Shown here: positions 1 to 13,214 of the stretch, in pieces | Numbering within the stretch: position 1 is the stretch's first letter | How the letters are laid out: each line of letters starts with the position of its first letter | Assembly (NCBI GenBank): GCA_002633005.1 | Contig: NMRA01000952.1 | Coordinates: 1-64,000 of the forward strand | DNA length: 64,000 bases | Source of the DNA: Phoronis australis | Taxonomy: Eukaryota > Phoronida > Phoronidae | Direction of reading: 5' to 3' | Position numbers and translations under genes: made by a program | The notes under the pieces: generated by a model | Databases searched by the model: none | Told to the model about the DNA's origin: nothing | The model's input: only the letters and a program-made list of their open reading frames with translations

Positions 1-250
1 AAGAGGCATCTTTTTAAGGGTAAAACAAGTCATGTTCAAAGCATCCTAGTGCCATTAATATGCAGTCTTTGGGGACAAAAGTGGTGTCATTTTATAGCTA
101 AAGAGTTAAGCTTTCGAACACAATGCTTGAATTCCAGACGTCTTTAACATTTACTTTTGAAATCACTTTTGAATATCCGTTAAAATGCGCTAAAAGAGTT
201 GTCCCTTCCTGGTTATCTCTTCCTGATACTATGTAAAGTCATACGCTGCA
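1..250 (-). repeat. Diverged copy of the intron beside the disintegrin exon
   Basis: Bases 10-235 align closely with 2228-2450, for example the shared words tatgcagtctttg and tcctggttatctcttcctg. In the second copy this DNA is the intron immediately upstream (on the minus strand) of the disintegrin exon. At the left edge the first eight or nine bases therefore probably belong to a paralogous disintegrin exon: on the minus strand an AG is followed by TGC CTC, which parallels TGT CTA (Cys-Leu) in the second copy. The rest of that exon lies outside the window. The alignment is seen directly; the exon assignment is inference. Confidence 0.6.
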
Positions 251-436
251 ACCGATGACAGAAGCTGTCGATATTATGTTCAAAGGTACACGATACATGT
301 AGATTCTGCAAAGGAGCAACTAATATACAAAGATGTAACAATGAATGTCATGTTATTCACAGCACCAGTATCTGAACAGTACTCTAAATTTTTGCTAGTA
401 TAAATCGTCATTTATGTAACAGGTTCATTTTCTTTT

Positions 437-575
437 CACGCGCGCACCCAGCCTAAAATATAGGGGGGTCGAACCTTTCGGTATGTGGACCTTCTACTGA
501 AAAATATTAACGAGCACTAAAAAAACGGGGCCACTTGTTCGAGCCCCCCCCNAACCGCCTGAGTGTGCCCATGCT
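437..575. repeat. Short G/C-rich dispersed element fragment
   Basis: It is bounded by cgcgcgcacccagcc on the left and a run of C followed by gcctgagtgtgcccatg on the right. The same vocabulary (ggggggg, gttcgagcc, gggtgcgcgcatg) recurs at 48138-48220. It looks like a small non-autonomous element. One undetermined base (N) lies in the right end. Confidence 0.4.
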
Positions 576-2037
576 TCTTACGTTACTAATACACCTTTAA
601 TCATTTGGTATTACACTAAGACAAAAGTGAAAACTTAGATAACTGATCGACCAATCTGTACGTGGAGGGAGTCATTATTCTATTCTATAATTTGTCGCAT
701 TTTGGTGACACAAAATAATGTTTGAAGCTGTCTTGTATGCAAACTGAGTATCACGTTAGTCATTTATCTTCTGCTCCTAGTGTAATGAAACGCCTTTAAG
801 GACGACGAAGAGGTTTCTATTGATATGAGTGCTATGCAATGCGGTAGGAAAACTGAGCTGTAGCGAGAAGTTTCAGTGATAGTAAAGAGAACATTTTCCA
901 ATATGTTTGTCCCATATGCGTTGAGTAAATTGACGGGTATGTGGTGTTGTTTTCCGTTTGCACTCCGGCGACAACTTTTAACAGAGCGCTCGAAATTCAA
1001 ACATGAGAAGTACAAAAATTACAGTAGGCTTCACTCATCAGCTAATCATGCCGCACGGTTCTTTGGAAAATACAATGTTAAATATTCTTGTTATTTAATA
1101 ATATTCAAAAACGTTCAATGCACAATTACCGTCGTTCACATCACTGTTTTTTGTTTTCAAGCAAAAAATCTTTAAATTTGCTATTGTTTAACTAAAGTAA
1201 ACCTCAATCACAACGCGAACGTACATACATATGTGCACTATAGGTTGCGATCCGCAACGTGAACAGTCTTGATGAAGTATTTACAAATCTGCTGAAGGAA
1301 TAAAAGAAATTCTAGAATCCGAAGATTGTGTGATCAATACAAAAACGTACCTCGCCATGCGTAGATTACATGCCACTCAACGTTATTCCGCGTATATGCA
1401 GAATAATGTCTCGTGGGACAGTACATGTTCTTTATTCACTCCAATCTCTAAACGTCTTGTATATTCATGTGTATTAGATACATGATTTGGTATCGTATTA
1501 GAGATCGGCTGGCACTTGGTCATGTACAGTAGATGCATGGAAGCTGAGAACTGTAAACTTTCAAAATTAGTTTTAATTATTGTTATGATGGCTTCACGTT
1601 ACGCCTACCATCTTGGCAGCGGTAATATCCATGGCCGGCTTCCCTAACCACGAAATCTTAAGTATACATGCATAAGTACGATACTCCGTTTGAAAATGTC
1701 TGCGGCTATTAGATGCCTAACTATTCAGCAATAGATAGGCCTTGTTCGGAGAAAGTTTTAGGTGATAAAATGTGTTTGTGCTCAGCAAACATTCCACACT
1801 AAGCTCCTATGTCCCGTAGAAAGAAACGTAATTCTGAAACAAACGAATACAAACAACCTCTTTGGGTCAAGATCTAAGTTGGTATTCCAGTTCTACAGTT
1901 CTAAGCTTGAGTTGGTAACTGACATGGAATCCTATACCGATAAGTGATAAATTGCGATCGATTTTACAACAGTCTAAATTTTCAACCTACTAGCGTTAAG
2001 TTAAAAATCCACGTAAAGGAAATGGGAACAGACTCAC
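576..2037. other. No gene recognised
   Basis: Open frames here are short and have neither recognisable domains nor convincing splice sites. By position it should be intron or downstream DNA of the ADAM-like gene. Confidence 0.5.
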
Positions 2038-2223
2038 TGAACACGTGTCAAGATTGCAGCAGTCGCCAGTATAACATTGAGCGTTTCTCGCAAACGTACA
2101 GGTATCGGCCAGGCAACAGCTATTACTACAGACGTCTGCACTGCTGCAATCGCATTCCTCACCACTTTCCACAATGCCGTTCCCGCAGACGAGTAAAATT
2201 GTTTCCGGCACGTTGTGTAGACA
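2038..2223 (-). CDS. ADAM-type metalloprotease, disintegrin-domain exon
   Basis: The minus-strand frame begins Cys-Leu-His-Asn, the linker that ends ADAM catalytic domains, and runs into a typical disintegrin domain: CGNGIVESGEECDC, then a Cys-Cys pair, Cys-Thr, and GDCC near the end. ADAMs are membrane metalloproteases that shed cell-surface proteins, and the disintegrin domain contributes to substrate or integrin contact. The exon ends at a strong donor (GTGAGT after the codon for Cys of DTC). The acceptor falls on an undetermined base at 2224: the minus strand reads AAAN before TGT, so an AG would exist only if N is G. The following disintegrin, cysteine-rich and membrane exons are outside the window. 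Domain identity is firm, but the exon start is not. Confidence 0.85.
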
Positions 2224-2471
2224 NTTTGGAAGGGTAAAGCATGTCACGTTCAAAGCATCCCAGTGCCAGTAATATGCAGTCTTTGAGGACCAAAGTGGTG
2301 TTACTTTATAGCTAAAGAGTTAATCTTTCAAACCTAATGCTTGGATTCCAGATTACTTGAATATTTACTTTTAAAATCACGTTTGAAATCACGTTAAATT
2401 GCGCTAAAACAGTTGTCCCTTCCTGGTTATCTCTTCCTGATGTTATGTAATTATGAGAGTGAAGAAAAATA

Positions 2472-3072
2472 TCCTCGCTGGTTCCTTGCGTGCCGAGTCA
2501 GCACGCCAGTATCACGCAGTAGCACGTGTTTTATCTTTGGTTGATAAAACCTCCTGAGTGGATTGCTTAGCTTTACAACAAAGTGAGAAAGTGGCGGACT
2601 AACAAACGGTTTTTAGCCTTGTCAAATGTAGCGGCAACTATTTCGTTTCTGCAATAATGTTTAATAGCCGTGTTCTTGAAGCACACATATGTAGAATAAG
2701 GATTGTTCTGAAACCCCCTAGACAATAAACACTCCGTCGTCTGGCCGGTTTAACTAGTGTGTCATTCCAACTGTGTGAATACAGGACAGCAATGAAAACA
2801 AAATCAGCGACAGTAGAAACATGCACTCCGAAAAGGTGCAACCACAATTTATGGGATTCACATTTCAATTTTAAGCACCGATTTGTGTGTACAACAGACC
2901 ATATTTACACTTCTGCTTCTTCCATCAGTCAAGTTAGTTTGTTTGCTTAAGCACTGCCTTTTGAGAATTCGGCCAGCCAATCAAAAAAAAAAAAAATCCC
3001 GAGGAAAATTACAGATGTATGTGATTCTGCGAGCTAGCTACCACCTAGCGGCACGCAGGGAACCAGCGAGGA
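2472..3072. mobile_element. About 600-bp element with 24-bp terminal inverted repeats
   Basis: The left end tcctcgctggttccttgcgtg is matched in inverse orientation by cacgcagggaaccagcgagga at the right end, with one mismatch. No transposase frame is visible, so it would be a MITE-like non-autonomous DNA element. It lies in the intron between the zinc-site and disintegrin exons. Confidence 0.5.
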
Positions 3073-3597
3073 AAAATCTCCAAATTTGTCCAACTTCGGT
3101 ACATCATATCTCAATAACTAATCAAATTCGATTTTTTAGATTGCCTTATGCGCAGTTCTCCAATTAAGAAATATTTTTCAGTCGATCCATTTTTGCATGG
3201 GGAGTTATCAACTATTGGGACTATTATGATTTTCATTAAAAATTGTCAAGCCGCAGGGTGAAAACGAAGCGATATTTTATACAAAAATGTAACAGCGTTT
3301 TTGAAGTGGCTTCATGGAGGTGTATATCAAATTGATTGTGATCATGCTATTGATACGGTTATGTTGATATCAATGCACCAGAGTGTTTTGCTAGATTCTA
3401 CTAAAGCACTGTCACGTGACCCCCTTATAGGGCCTCTGCTTTCAGAAAGTATGAACTTTCACTGTGTCTTTCCTGGTGTATAAATTTGACTACAAGTTTC
3501 TATGTAAATTTAAATAATTACAGATTCGATGTCTGATGTTTCTCAAGATTGTTGCAATGTGCTTTATTGAGTGCACACTCGACGTAACATAGCTTAC

Positions 3598-3740
3598 GCA
3601 GTGGATGTTGCCTTGGCCATGACGCATCCTCTCTGTCCATCTGCGCAGTGGCACGAGTCTTTGTCGTGTAACATTCCTAGAGTATGTCCGATTTCGTGGG
3701 CTAAAGAGGACCCCGCCTGGGCAAAACCGGTCCCAAAGTC
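3598..3740 (-). CDS. ADAM-type metalloprotease, zinc-binding active-site exon
   Basis: Read on the minus strand, this 143-base exon encodes a complete M12B active site: [13 protein letters not shown], with the three zinc-ligand histidines, the catalytic Glu and the conserved Gly-Met-x-His-Asp. It is followed by the C-x-C and C-V-M-A elements that precede the Met-turn. The acceptor is TTCTAG before GAC and the donor is GC|GTAAGC, so the exon ends in phase 2. The catalytic residues are intact, so if expressed the domain should be an active zinc endopeptidase. It lies upstream of the disintegrin exon in the correct order. I could not find the short exon expected between them (FSxCS region), and the phases show that one is needed. 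Confidence 0.85.
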
Positions 3741-6700
3741 CTAGAATGACAAGGTTAATTGGTTAAGGGAAAGATTCGATTTACGAAGCCAATACAAGCA
3801 TGACGACAAACCAGTGGGCCAATATCTCTCTGGCGAAATCAATTGACTGACAGGAGACGCACTAGAGACACCACTGGCAACAATGAGGCATGGATAAAAT
3901 GTGATGTTGAACAAATGGGACTTCGGCAGTTGTTGAGGCTTCTTCGTCAAAATCGTAAGATATTCTTTGGGGATGTATTTACTTTTACCGTTATTTTCGC
4001 AAAATTAAGCGAGAGGCCAATGTCTCTAGACCTTCCTGCAGAAACTGTGACCTTCAGACAATCATCCATTTATAGGTGATCCGTTTCCCCTTGTGTCACC
4101 GTGTTTACGCGTGCGGCGACTATTACGCGTGAATACATCCGGGGAGCAGAACGTGATATTATCTCTTCTCGTCGGTGCCTCTAAATGTATCTCAGATCCA
4201 GTGGGTCCTAACATCACAGGCCCGTAGCCAGCATTGCGCGGAAGTGGTTCGAAGGTTTTAAATAGGACCTTTTGATAATATTTTGCAAACGTCCACCATT
4301 TTTGATGGCACTTGGCGGATCCATTTTCCTAAGATAAGATGGAATTGGTACATGTATGATTCCATGAGGGTTACTCGCAAAAACGGGATCCACGTTCGAA
4401 TGTATTGTGGTCCACAAAGTTCTTTTTCTGGATGACTGAGCGTTACCCTCTGCCAAATTTTCGAACGTTGCGTGCTTTTAAGACTGTGTGATTGTACTCC
4501 ATTACATACTTGGACGGAAACATTTAGTCAGAGAATGACTTGAAGATTTTTTGTCATTTTAAGTCGGTCATAGCGATTCGGGAAAGGGGAACAGCAGATT
4601 TAGAGTCGCAGTGGCGTACTTACTAATATGATACTGGGAACAACGCCCAGGTATTAATAATCTTTAAAGGAGAATGCCACCCGAGTTAATTAGTCTTTTT
4701 TACCGCCTTCATCGGTCTATATCCACATCGCCTCTTATACGGTCGACCTCACCTTGCCGAGAGGTGTCGCGTTAACCTGTGAGTAAGGTGAGAAGCGACT
4801 CAACGACATCAGTGGTTCGTCTGCAGAGAGAATGCCGCTATATTGCGGTGCATCGGTTCAAGCTAGTCCGAACTATGAAGCTGGGAAGAAAGCCGGTATA
4901 TCGGTTTTTCGACTTCCTCGAGAGCCCGAAATGCTTAGGAAGTAGCTCGTCGTAGTGAAAAATACAAGTATGAGGCCGTGAAACATCTCCGTGTTTGTGG
5001 CCGGCTTTTCGTAGACAGTGATTTTCTGGCGAATTGCGGCTTACCAAAGAACTATCCATACGTTTCGTCGCCTGTGCATGTTCACGGCGTCTCTCTAGTA
5101 TTGCTTGATCAGTGTATTCCTGTTCGAACTGATAGCCTGTGAAACCTAACGATCCATCTGTGAAGTATTCGTCGGATGAGCTCTTGACTAAGTCGGGATT
5201 GGCGCCGGGCGAGTTGCAATGTAGACGTTTATTATTCTGCGTTCTGTTTCAAAATGAATTATTCGCATCCTAAAATGATCGTAACTAATGCAACTTATAT
5301 GAAACTGAAACAAAGTCTGTCTCACTAAATACAATTTGTAATGCCTTGGAGTGCCCCTGAGTGCAAATGTTATGAGAAGCCAGCAATGAATAAACCACTG
5401 TGTCACCGGCTTTTGGTGCCGGCAACAAAGGTAATTGACCTGGCACCGAGGCCGTGTGAGCGCATGCTAATTCAGTGTTTGCTGACAGAAAGCTGTTGTG
5501 AAACAATAACTCGATTTTATATGCTATTGTCACATGTTAAAGGAATCATTATTTAGAAATACAAATACATTTTTCAAATCATTCTTACTGTGCAACCGTT
5601 GCCCTGACGGTCTGTGGAAGGGGATCCCGACTTTGCGGCCCCCGACAAGTAAGCAGTCACGGGCTAATTCACATAAATAATTACGTGCACATTTCTTTGG
5701 CTCACTATTATAGTCTTTTCGTGACTGGAGGTTTAGTTTCCAACTCAAACTGGTTTATGATCGTGCCAGTCCCGGCGGCCGCGACGGACCTGATCGGGTT
5801 CCGAGCCACTCGGGCTGGGATAACAAGTCAGTCCGGCTGCGACGGGCCTGATCGGGTTCCGAACCACTGGCCGTGATAACAAGCGTTTTGTGTGTTTAGA
5901 ACTCAAAAAATCACAAGTATAAACAACACAGATCTAGGTTCTCCCGTCTCTATTTCACGGAAGAATACTTCGAATTTATCTCCGATGCTGTCCCTATTTT
6001 GAAAATGAATCGCTTTAGAATCAAGAATCGCGATTGTGAATGATTGGAACTGATCTCATTTGCAAACAATGCAATCAATAATTTAAGAACTGTTCTTTTT
6101 GCACACCTTTAAATGGTTAGTAAATGGACATAAGTGCAATAGTTTATGAATCTCACTTCCGCCTCATTAGCAGACACTTAGAGTACCAAACTGTCGGACT
6201 TGTGACCATGGTTTCGCAACAGTGAACGTTAGAAGTAGTGATATGTAATAGTGGAAATCTCTTCCATCAAGATTGTTGTTCATATGAAGTTTGAGAGGTT
6301 GTGCATCATTATTGCATTATCTATTATATTTAAAAGAATGAAATCGCACACATCACATGCATGTCAATCCATCAATCCACAACTAAAGCGTGCATTGGAT
6401 TATCAACATATTCGACGATTACTTACAATTCGAAAAAGAGGAAAGCCTGCCCATTTCTACATGTACGTGTACATGCTGGCAGTTATGCCTAAAAATCTTT
6501 TAGTGTTTTGTTTGTTGTCCGGTTTTAAGCCAATTTCACACTACTTTTTGGGATCTCTCTGCTTTATAGGTATAGACATTTAATTCTAGGCCCGTGTTAC
6601 CCTATTGCTCACTCAGGCCACGCGCATTCAACATGGCAGTCGGTGGCTTATGGTTGTCAGTAACATGAACTAAGTCGCCCGCTAATCGTCGTCTGCCCGA

Positions 6701-9700
6701 ATCTGTCACCTGGTGCGCAAATACGTGACCACTTGGCGAAGTTGTGTGGGTATGGCCCAGGTGATTACGTAAAGCCCTTGGATTCAGAACCAATTTTGAA
6801 ATTATTAGCAACTTGATTGTTATTGTATTTAGTAGTACCAGTAATAAGTACAACAATTTTGTTGATGGCGCTGCTAATCTGTATCCTATACGTAACGGAT
6901 ATGCTGGGGCTGGACCTTTTCCGCAAGGAGGAGGTTCGATTGCACCCCGTGAACCCCCATGGCTACGGGCCTGCATCAACATAGGCCACCCTGGCGGATC
7001 TACATGTATGTTGTCGACCATAAGTGGGTACAGAAAAAAATCCGCTTATAACCACTTAAAAGTAGTCCTGATTTCCCTTAATCTGGCAAGATTTGTCTTT
7101 ATTACTGAAAAATATGTTCAGCCGTCTCATGCAATTGAATGGTGGTATCATTGTGAACCAAAATAACCGAAAAATAAACAAGATGCGTGGTGAGTCCTAG
7201 GAGGTTTTCCAAGACTCAGAGGCCTAAATAGGATAGGTTTCATACTACGCTTAGATATACAGTTGAAACGACAGGAATAATTACTCCAGAGGTACTCATG
7301 ATGAGCAAAAACTTACGTATTGCGGCTCATGGAGCATCGCATAGCAACACAGAGCACAAAAAGCAAGACAAGAATTCCGAAGGATTGTCTGCACTCAGGT
7401 CTCTGCACCTTTATGCATAGCATTGCCTTTTGGCAAATTGAAATTCCCATGAAGTCATCCAAACTTATTCAAACGTCAACCATTTTTTGCGATTACCAAT
7501 AAGCTTTTCCGATCGAATCCAAACTAATCCGGTTATGTGAGTTAAATAGGCAAACATGGATGCGTGTGCGATTCGTCGAAGACACTCAATCGTCGATAGA
7601 GCGAATAAATGGATGACACCTTTGAACTTGACCCTTCTTCCTGAAACGAACACGCAAGCGGATTCTTTACTTTGCCCACAACCTCACGTTACCTGCCATA
7701 GTTACATGTACTTTCAGAGTCCTGGTATCTATCTATTAAAACGCTAAGTTTGGACCCGGATGTTGGCTTCGACTTTGTCAAACCAAAACAACTCGAGAGC
7801 GACCACGAGGAAACCGCCCCCACCAAACCACTTTCGCTCCCGCAACAAAAAAGCGATGAAGTCTGAGGCCACAAAACACCGGTGTGATTTTTTTCACTTT
7901 CTTACCAAGAAGTGGATTCAGTCGATCCAATGAACGCCCTTCTTTCTCTAAGCCAGATTATTATTTGAGGTTATTCGTCCGTACGCCTATCAGGTTGATT
8001 GATCAATGTTTGGTAGCGAGAGAATCGAAAAAACAATGTCAACGCTGAAAACTTCCGAAATTCGAGTCAAGCAAAGGAGCACCCGTTCGCCGCCGCGTAG
8101 GCGTAATGCGTGTGCCACAGTCGCGTACTTCACAAAAGAGACCTACATGTACTGCAAAACCACGACGACTGTGGGAGTTCCTCTCTTAGGTCTACGGTTC
8201 CTGTTAAAAGTACCGAGGCCCATGCACAGTCACGCCAGGAGTTTTCCTTAGTCTCCGTAGGCTTAAAAACTATACTAGCCCACAGCGTCAACTGTTCAAA
8301 AGTTTCGTGTTTCCCGTTTTAATCGTTCTTTAGGGTATTCGTTACACGAGTCCTGGTGTGGAATAAGTCGTGCTGTGAAATATTGTGGTCATTTACAGTA
8401 CTTGATCACCACGTTTTTGTTCAAATGCAATCGTAAACAAAGAGGGTCTCGATAATAGACGAGTGTTCGTGTTGTCCCGCATCAGGTCAGGTGCTTATGG
8501 TGTTGATGAAAGTCAACCTTTCCCTTACTGGACTGGTTCAGAATGATATCATTCCCTCGGGCACTAATGGTTAAACGTCTTCAAGTTATCAAAAAGATTG
8601 ATCACGTTTAGATTAACATTCATGTCTTCGTGCGTGACACTTCCGTGACATGTTACATAGTCAGTGTTCTCTATAACTGGAAATCAAAACCTGCCGGAAA
8701 GACCTATGTGTAACAGGACTCAACCCGGAAGCCATTTTTGTTATGACCAAACAAAACCCACACGCACGTTAACCACTAACCTGATGGAAGCATCGGCAAA
8801 CTGGTTCAGAGTTCATTAATGTTAGGATTTGGTTAAAAAACAAGAGTCCGCGAGACTGCGTGAGATGTTGCCATGAAATTAAATGAGGACGCCTGAATTC
8901 TGCGATGTCCTACTCTAGCATTACTGAAGCTGTTGAAGCGACTTGTCGTGGAGATCAATGATGTTTCAAAATGGCTTGTTTTTTTTCTATTTTTCAGTAC
9001 CAGTTACTGCAAAAAACAACGAGTTTGGAAATGCGTTTTTGTAAATAATTACTTAAAATTGTCGATTAAGGGTGGAAAACTTCAGCTTTATAATTGAAAA
9101 AGAGGAAGAAAAGAACTTTATCAGGCAAAGGTCATCAAACTTATCTGCCTACGTACCCTAATCCTGCATGAACCTAGTCGAACATCATTTGAATATCTGC
9201 GTGCAATATATGGCCAGGTTTGTATACTTTAAAAGAGGCGTGTGTTAGACTCCATTCGCTTAAAGACACCAAGTGAGGTATTTGCTCCGCAGAAGCTGCT
9301 GAATTCCAGATGCCAAGGACCAATGCACTTTCTTTTAGTCACATTGTGTTCGCACAGCAATCGACTCCATACTCCACTATGAAGGAATTAGCACCGAGAT
9401 AATTTGAATGAGGACTTTGTTCACTACAGCTACATATGTGAAACCTACATGCGAATTTGAGGTATAATAAAGACAGATTGCGTGTATGTGTTTCGTGGTA
9501 ATATCATTACATTTGTGTAGGGTGAAACACCAATAAAAGGGGACGTTCATAAAAAACGCGATAATGAAAAATTGTATGACAATAACAAACAACATTTAAA
9601 CGTGTGGAAAGCAGCATAGCTTTTACGTGATTTTTTGTTTCCTAACTCAAGCATGTACATGTATCACCAAGGCAACTTCCCATGTCTAGCGTAAAGCGGT

Positions 9701-11172
9701 GAAAGCATGTACTTCCGTATTACAAGACCCTCGAAACTTCTGTCCTATGATCACATGACGCTCGGTACCGTTACGGTGCGGTGCTGCTCCGCCGGAAAAT
9801 TTCGCTTTTTACTCAGTCACTCGGACAATAGAAGTCTGCCATATTCACAGCACGACAAAGAGGCGATGACGTCACGGCGTCAATTTCAGTGTGCATCTGC
9901 CCCGAGTGTTAGAGAAACAAGTTAAGGACTCGACGACTTCCAGTGCAATCTCAAAAACACCACAGATTTCACTGTTTTATAGGTCTAGCAGAGCAGTCGC
10001 GTACAGAAGGGGGAATAGTCCTAGGTATCCACGCGGGGTATCCAACCACTATGAATAAGCTTTTTTGAAGTTGTGGCGGATTTGAAGTTAAACTGAATAA
10101 AGTTTATAATTTATTTTCATTTTACATCTTACTTAAGTACTAGGGTCCATGCATTTGAGAAGAGAGAGTGATATTTAATCCAAAATCTCCCCAAACATCA
10201 ACAAACCTTTACAAGGCTTATAACACCAAGATGTCTTTCTCACAATAGCCTCAAAAATGCGTTTTCGGCTGAAATACCGGTTTCGTCTTGTTAAGCAACA
10301 AAATTACATATCAAAAATATTGACGGCTACGAGGAGACGAAAATTTTGGCATTTAATTCCGCATTGTGAGAGCCGGTCAAGAATCTAACGGAAATCATGA
10401 GGATGTCATATGATTTCCGTTTACTTCTCTCGGAAAAACGAGGAACATACCACGTGTTTGTTAGGAAAGGTGTGGATAACATTTTGTTATGAAAGCATTA
10501 CCTTGATTAGAGCGACACCTGTTTTGCTGCATACTGAGTTTATGTTTGCCACTCCAACCTGACGTCCAAAATTTAGCCAGCTGAAACCAGCAAATAAATA
10601 TATATATTGCGAACGTAACCTTTTATCAATCGGGATTTTCAATTACAGATTTATGGCTACTGGTTTGGGAAGTAACAGGCTACTACTCCAAAATCTCACC
10701 AAACCCCGAACAAAAAAACACTTCTTCTAAAGCCTACTAGTCCGATGGCTAATTATTATGACAAAACATCACCACGATTCTGTTTTGACTTTTTATTAGA
10801 AAACTACCAAATAAATTTGAAAAATTATGAAACGACATTGTCGATTTGTTCATCTAATAAACACTACTCCTGTAAATAATACTCTTAATTGAAAGTACAA
10901 AAAGAGGGCTTCTGGATGTTTTCAGGTGCCGCTGCTTCGTTTTTTGTTTTTTTAAGTGATATATTTTTTGAAGGGTACACAGAACATACAAAGAAATAAT
11001 AACAAACCCAGAATCCGCTAAGCATTATACATGTATCTGGATTGTAAACAATTCATAAATGAAACTTATATACATGTACATAGAGATATATACAATTAAG
11101 TAGTATCTAAAATAAGTATTCCAATACTTAGATATCCTATTTCAGATATATAAAAACAAAAAGATGACAGAT
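3741..11172. other. Long stretch without a recognised gene
   Basis: This is probably intron of the ADAM-like locus plus repeats. Visible pieces are element ends with the word ggcccgtagcc at 4219 and (inverted) near 6961, a tandem pair of about 58 bp at 5775-5880 (cctgatcgggttccga twice), and a dispersed repeat at 5080-5215 described separately. The other open frames are short and show no known motif. Confidence 0.5.
5080..5215 (-). repeat. Dispersed repeat with an acidic SSDE coding pattern, copy 1
   Basis: The minus frame reads NPDLVKSSSDEYF and then GFTGYQFEQEYTDQ. A plus-strand copy at 13215-13330 reads NPDLDECSSDEDF and then GFTG. Similarity at both base and protein level suggests a family that once encoded an acidic N-terminal segment, perhaps of a transposon protein. 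The protein identity is unknown. Confidence 0.4.
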
Positions 11173-11475
11173 TCATTTAGGGAAATCAGATGCAACTATA
11201 TTGATAAACGGTACATAAAAATTTGCTAACGTTGCTTGGAGGAATTTGTTGAGAACGAAGTCAAGGTTAGGACTACCATTCAGTAATAATGTAACTCTAG
11301 TAGGAATATTATTACAAGAATTGAGAGCGTTAACAATTGATTGGTTATCATTGAGTGCACGAAAGAGTGAGTCTCTCAGGTATTCGATGAGGGGCCATTT
11401 GGAGAAAATATGAGGATAAGATTGAAGGTCACCACATTTACAGTTTGGAGAGCTTCGTTGACATGTATCACTCTT
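11173..11475 (-). pseudogene. C-terminal fragment of a non-LTR retrotransposon ORF2-like protein
   Basis: The minus strand has an open frame of about 100 codons without an initiating Met. It contains CQRSSPNCKCGDLQSYPHIF, which resembles the Cys/His knuckle (C-x-C...H...C) that ends many LINE reverse transcriptases. The last expected Cys is Trp (KWP instead of a Cys-Pro). A second open segment just upstream is in another frame and is separated by a stop, consistent with a frameshift. The frame ends at TGA near 11173. I read it as a decayed 5'-truncated LINE copy. The family assignment rests on the knuckle pattern only. Confidence 0.45.
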
Positions 11476-11683
11476 GTTTTAATGTAATTTTATGTGAAAT
11501 TTTATCCTCAGAAATAACTTCATTGTACGTTACTAAAAATGTTTACAAACATGAAGCAATAGGCCATATGCAGAAACGAAGTGCGCATGCCAGAAAGTAG
11601 TTGAAACGTTGCGTACTGGAACTTATCCGAGTAACCTGCCTTGGGTTAGATAAGGAACCGCTTCAAAGCGTCTTCTGCACGCA

Positions 11684-12406
11684 GATTGTTTGAAAACCCC
11701 GTCGATACCCTCACCCCACAACCCACTCGACCCATAACCCCCATGACACAATACCCACAACCCCCTCGAAAACGACCTGTGGCAATAGATGTGTCTTTGC
11801 GCGTTTTACACATTTCTTGATCATGTTACAATGTTCGTCGCGGAATGACTTTCTAACAAGATTTATCCACAGGCGAATCTGCTCTAGCTCAAGTCTGGTG
11901 GTTGAAATCAAAAAGTGGCGTAAGAAATAGCGAATTGTGAGCGTGCTATCTTCGCCACGGAAATAGTTCCACGAGCGGCTACTAATGGCGCTGTTGTGCC
12001 AAACTTAAAGAGAGAGTACGTTAACGTGAATGGATATTTTTATTATTTGCTCTCTACGTTATACTGGTTTACAATGTACGTAACGTTGAGATAATTTTTA
12101 ATTAAGATTACACTTTGCCGGATAGACAATTGTAACGTTAGTAGGTCTTTGATTTGATTTGGCTGTGATGTTTTTCTTTTCTGTTTTTGGCTTTCAAACT
12201 TGCCGAGTCGACTCTTATAATTGCAAAACAAACATTCAGGAAAAAGCCAGCCGGGCACACTGCCCAACTCGTTAGTCCTGCAAGTCAGAGCTTGCTCTAT
12301 GTTCAGATCGAGCCAAGCTTGTGTAGACTGGATCGAGGGTGTTGTGAGCCGTGGGTCGAGGGGTACAATGTACGTGGTGGGTCGTTGGGGTTTTAGAACA
12401 ATCCAG
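11684..12406. mobile_element. Foldback-like element with minisatellite inverted ends (copy 1)
   Basis: This 723-bp element starts with gattgtttgaaaacccc and ends with ggggttttagaacaatc-cag. It is flanked on both sides by the direct repeat TGCACGCA (11676-11683 and 12407-12414). Inside the ends are arrays of an 8-bp unit, C-rich on the left (CGACCCAC type, 11700-11770) and G-rich on the right (GGGTCGAG/GGGTCGTG type, 12340-12395). The arrays therefore form the inverted termini. The middle is shared with the copies at 25.3-28.4 kb. No transposase is encoded, so the element would be non-autonomous. Eight-bp target duplications are typical of hAT and some foldback elements. Confidence 0.7.
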
Positions 12407-13214
12407 TGCACGCAAATCGTGTTTGGATTTGGGACAGTTGAAGTTGCGGAGACTAGTCTCGGCAAAGTTTGAATGTCTAAGCTTTAATTTCTATATGTCG
12501 TGATGAGTCAGATCGGTTAATTCGCCTGCCTATGGGATGAACGAAGAATATTTGGCAGAAAAAGACGTTACAGGGGCTGTCATAAACAAACCGTTGGGGT
12601 CATACCAATGTGTCCCGGGTTCTGTCTGTCCCGGGTTCTATGCGTTCAGGTTTCTGTGCAGATTTGAATGGGTAACTTAAAATAATCATTTGGACGAAGT
12701 ATGGCAATTTGTTACGAAACCTGCACATACTGCCTAAGGTTTGAATGTTATAAACCTTTTTGGCTAAAATATGGGCGGTGCAGCATTGAAAAAGTGGGGG
12801 GGCAAAAGCCCATTCAGCCCCCTTGTGGTGCATCGCCTATAGACCATGTGCCGCGTAGCACTGAAAAAGTGCTGTATCCCCACCCCACCCAGCCCCCTAT
12901 GGTGCGCCGCCCATGAAAAATAGTGTTTCATTGTGAAACTGTCGCGTGATCCTGACCTTGTATGACCTTGCAAGCGTCAAAAGTTAATTGGGCACCCTGG
13001 TGAACATGAGAGTCGACTCAAAGATCCTGAGATTCAGTCAAGATTTGAAGTGGTTCCAGAGACATGCTTTAATTGCATGATTCATGCCACTATGCCAAAT
13101 TTGCACTCACGAACACTCCAAGGTATTACAAATTGTATCTAATGAGACATACTTTGTTTCAGTTTTACATAAGCATTGGTTAGGGTGAGAATAATTCATT
13201 TTGAAACAGTACGC

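Noticed and set aside
6602..7021. 139-codon minus-strand frame and its plus-strand partner
   Set aside because: Both cover a dispersed element end (ggctacgggcc, gcgctgctaatc) and read through it on both strands, which is typical of repeat DNA rather than a gene.
12043..12472. Three overlapping frames of 69-140 codons
   Set aside because: All lie inside foldback-like element copy 1. Low-complexity Gly/Val/Arg peptides come from translating the GGGTCGWG array.
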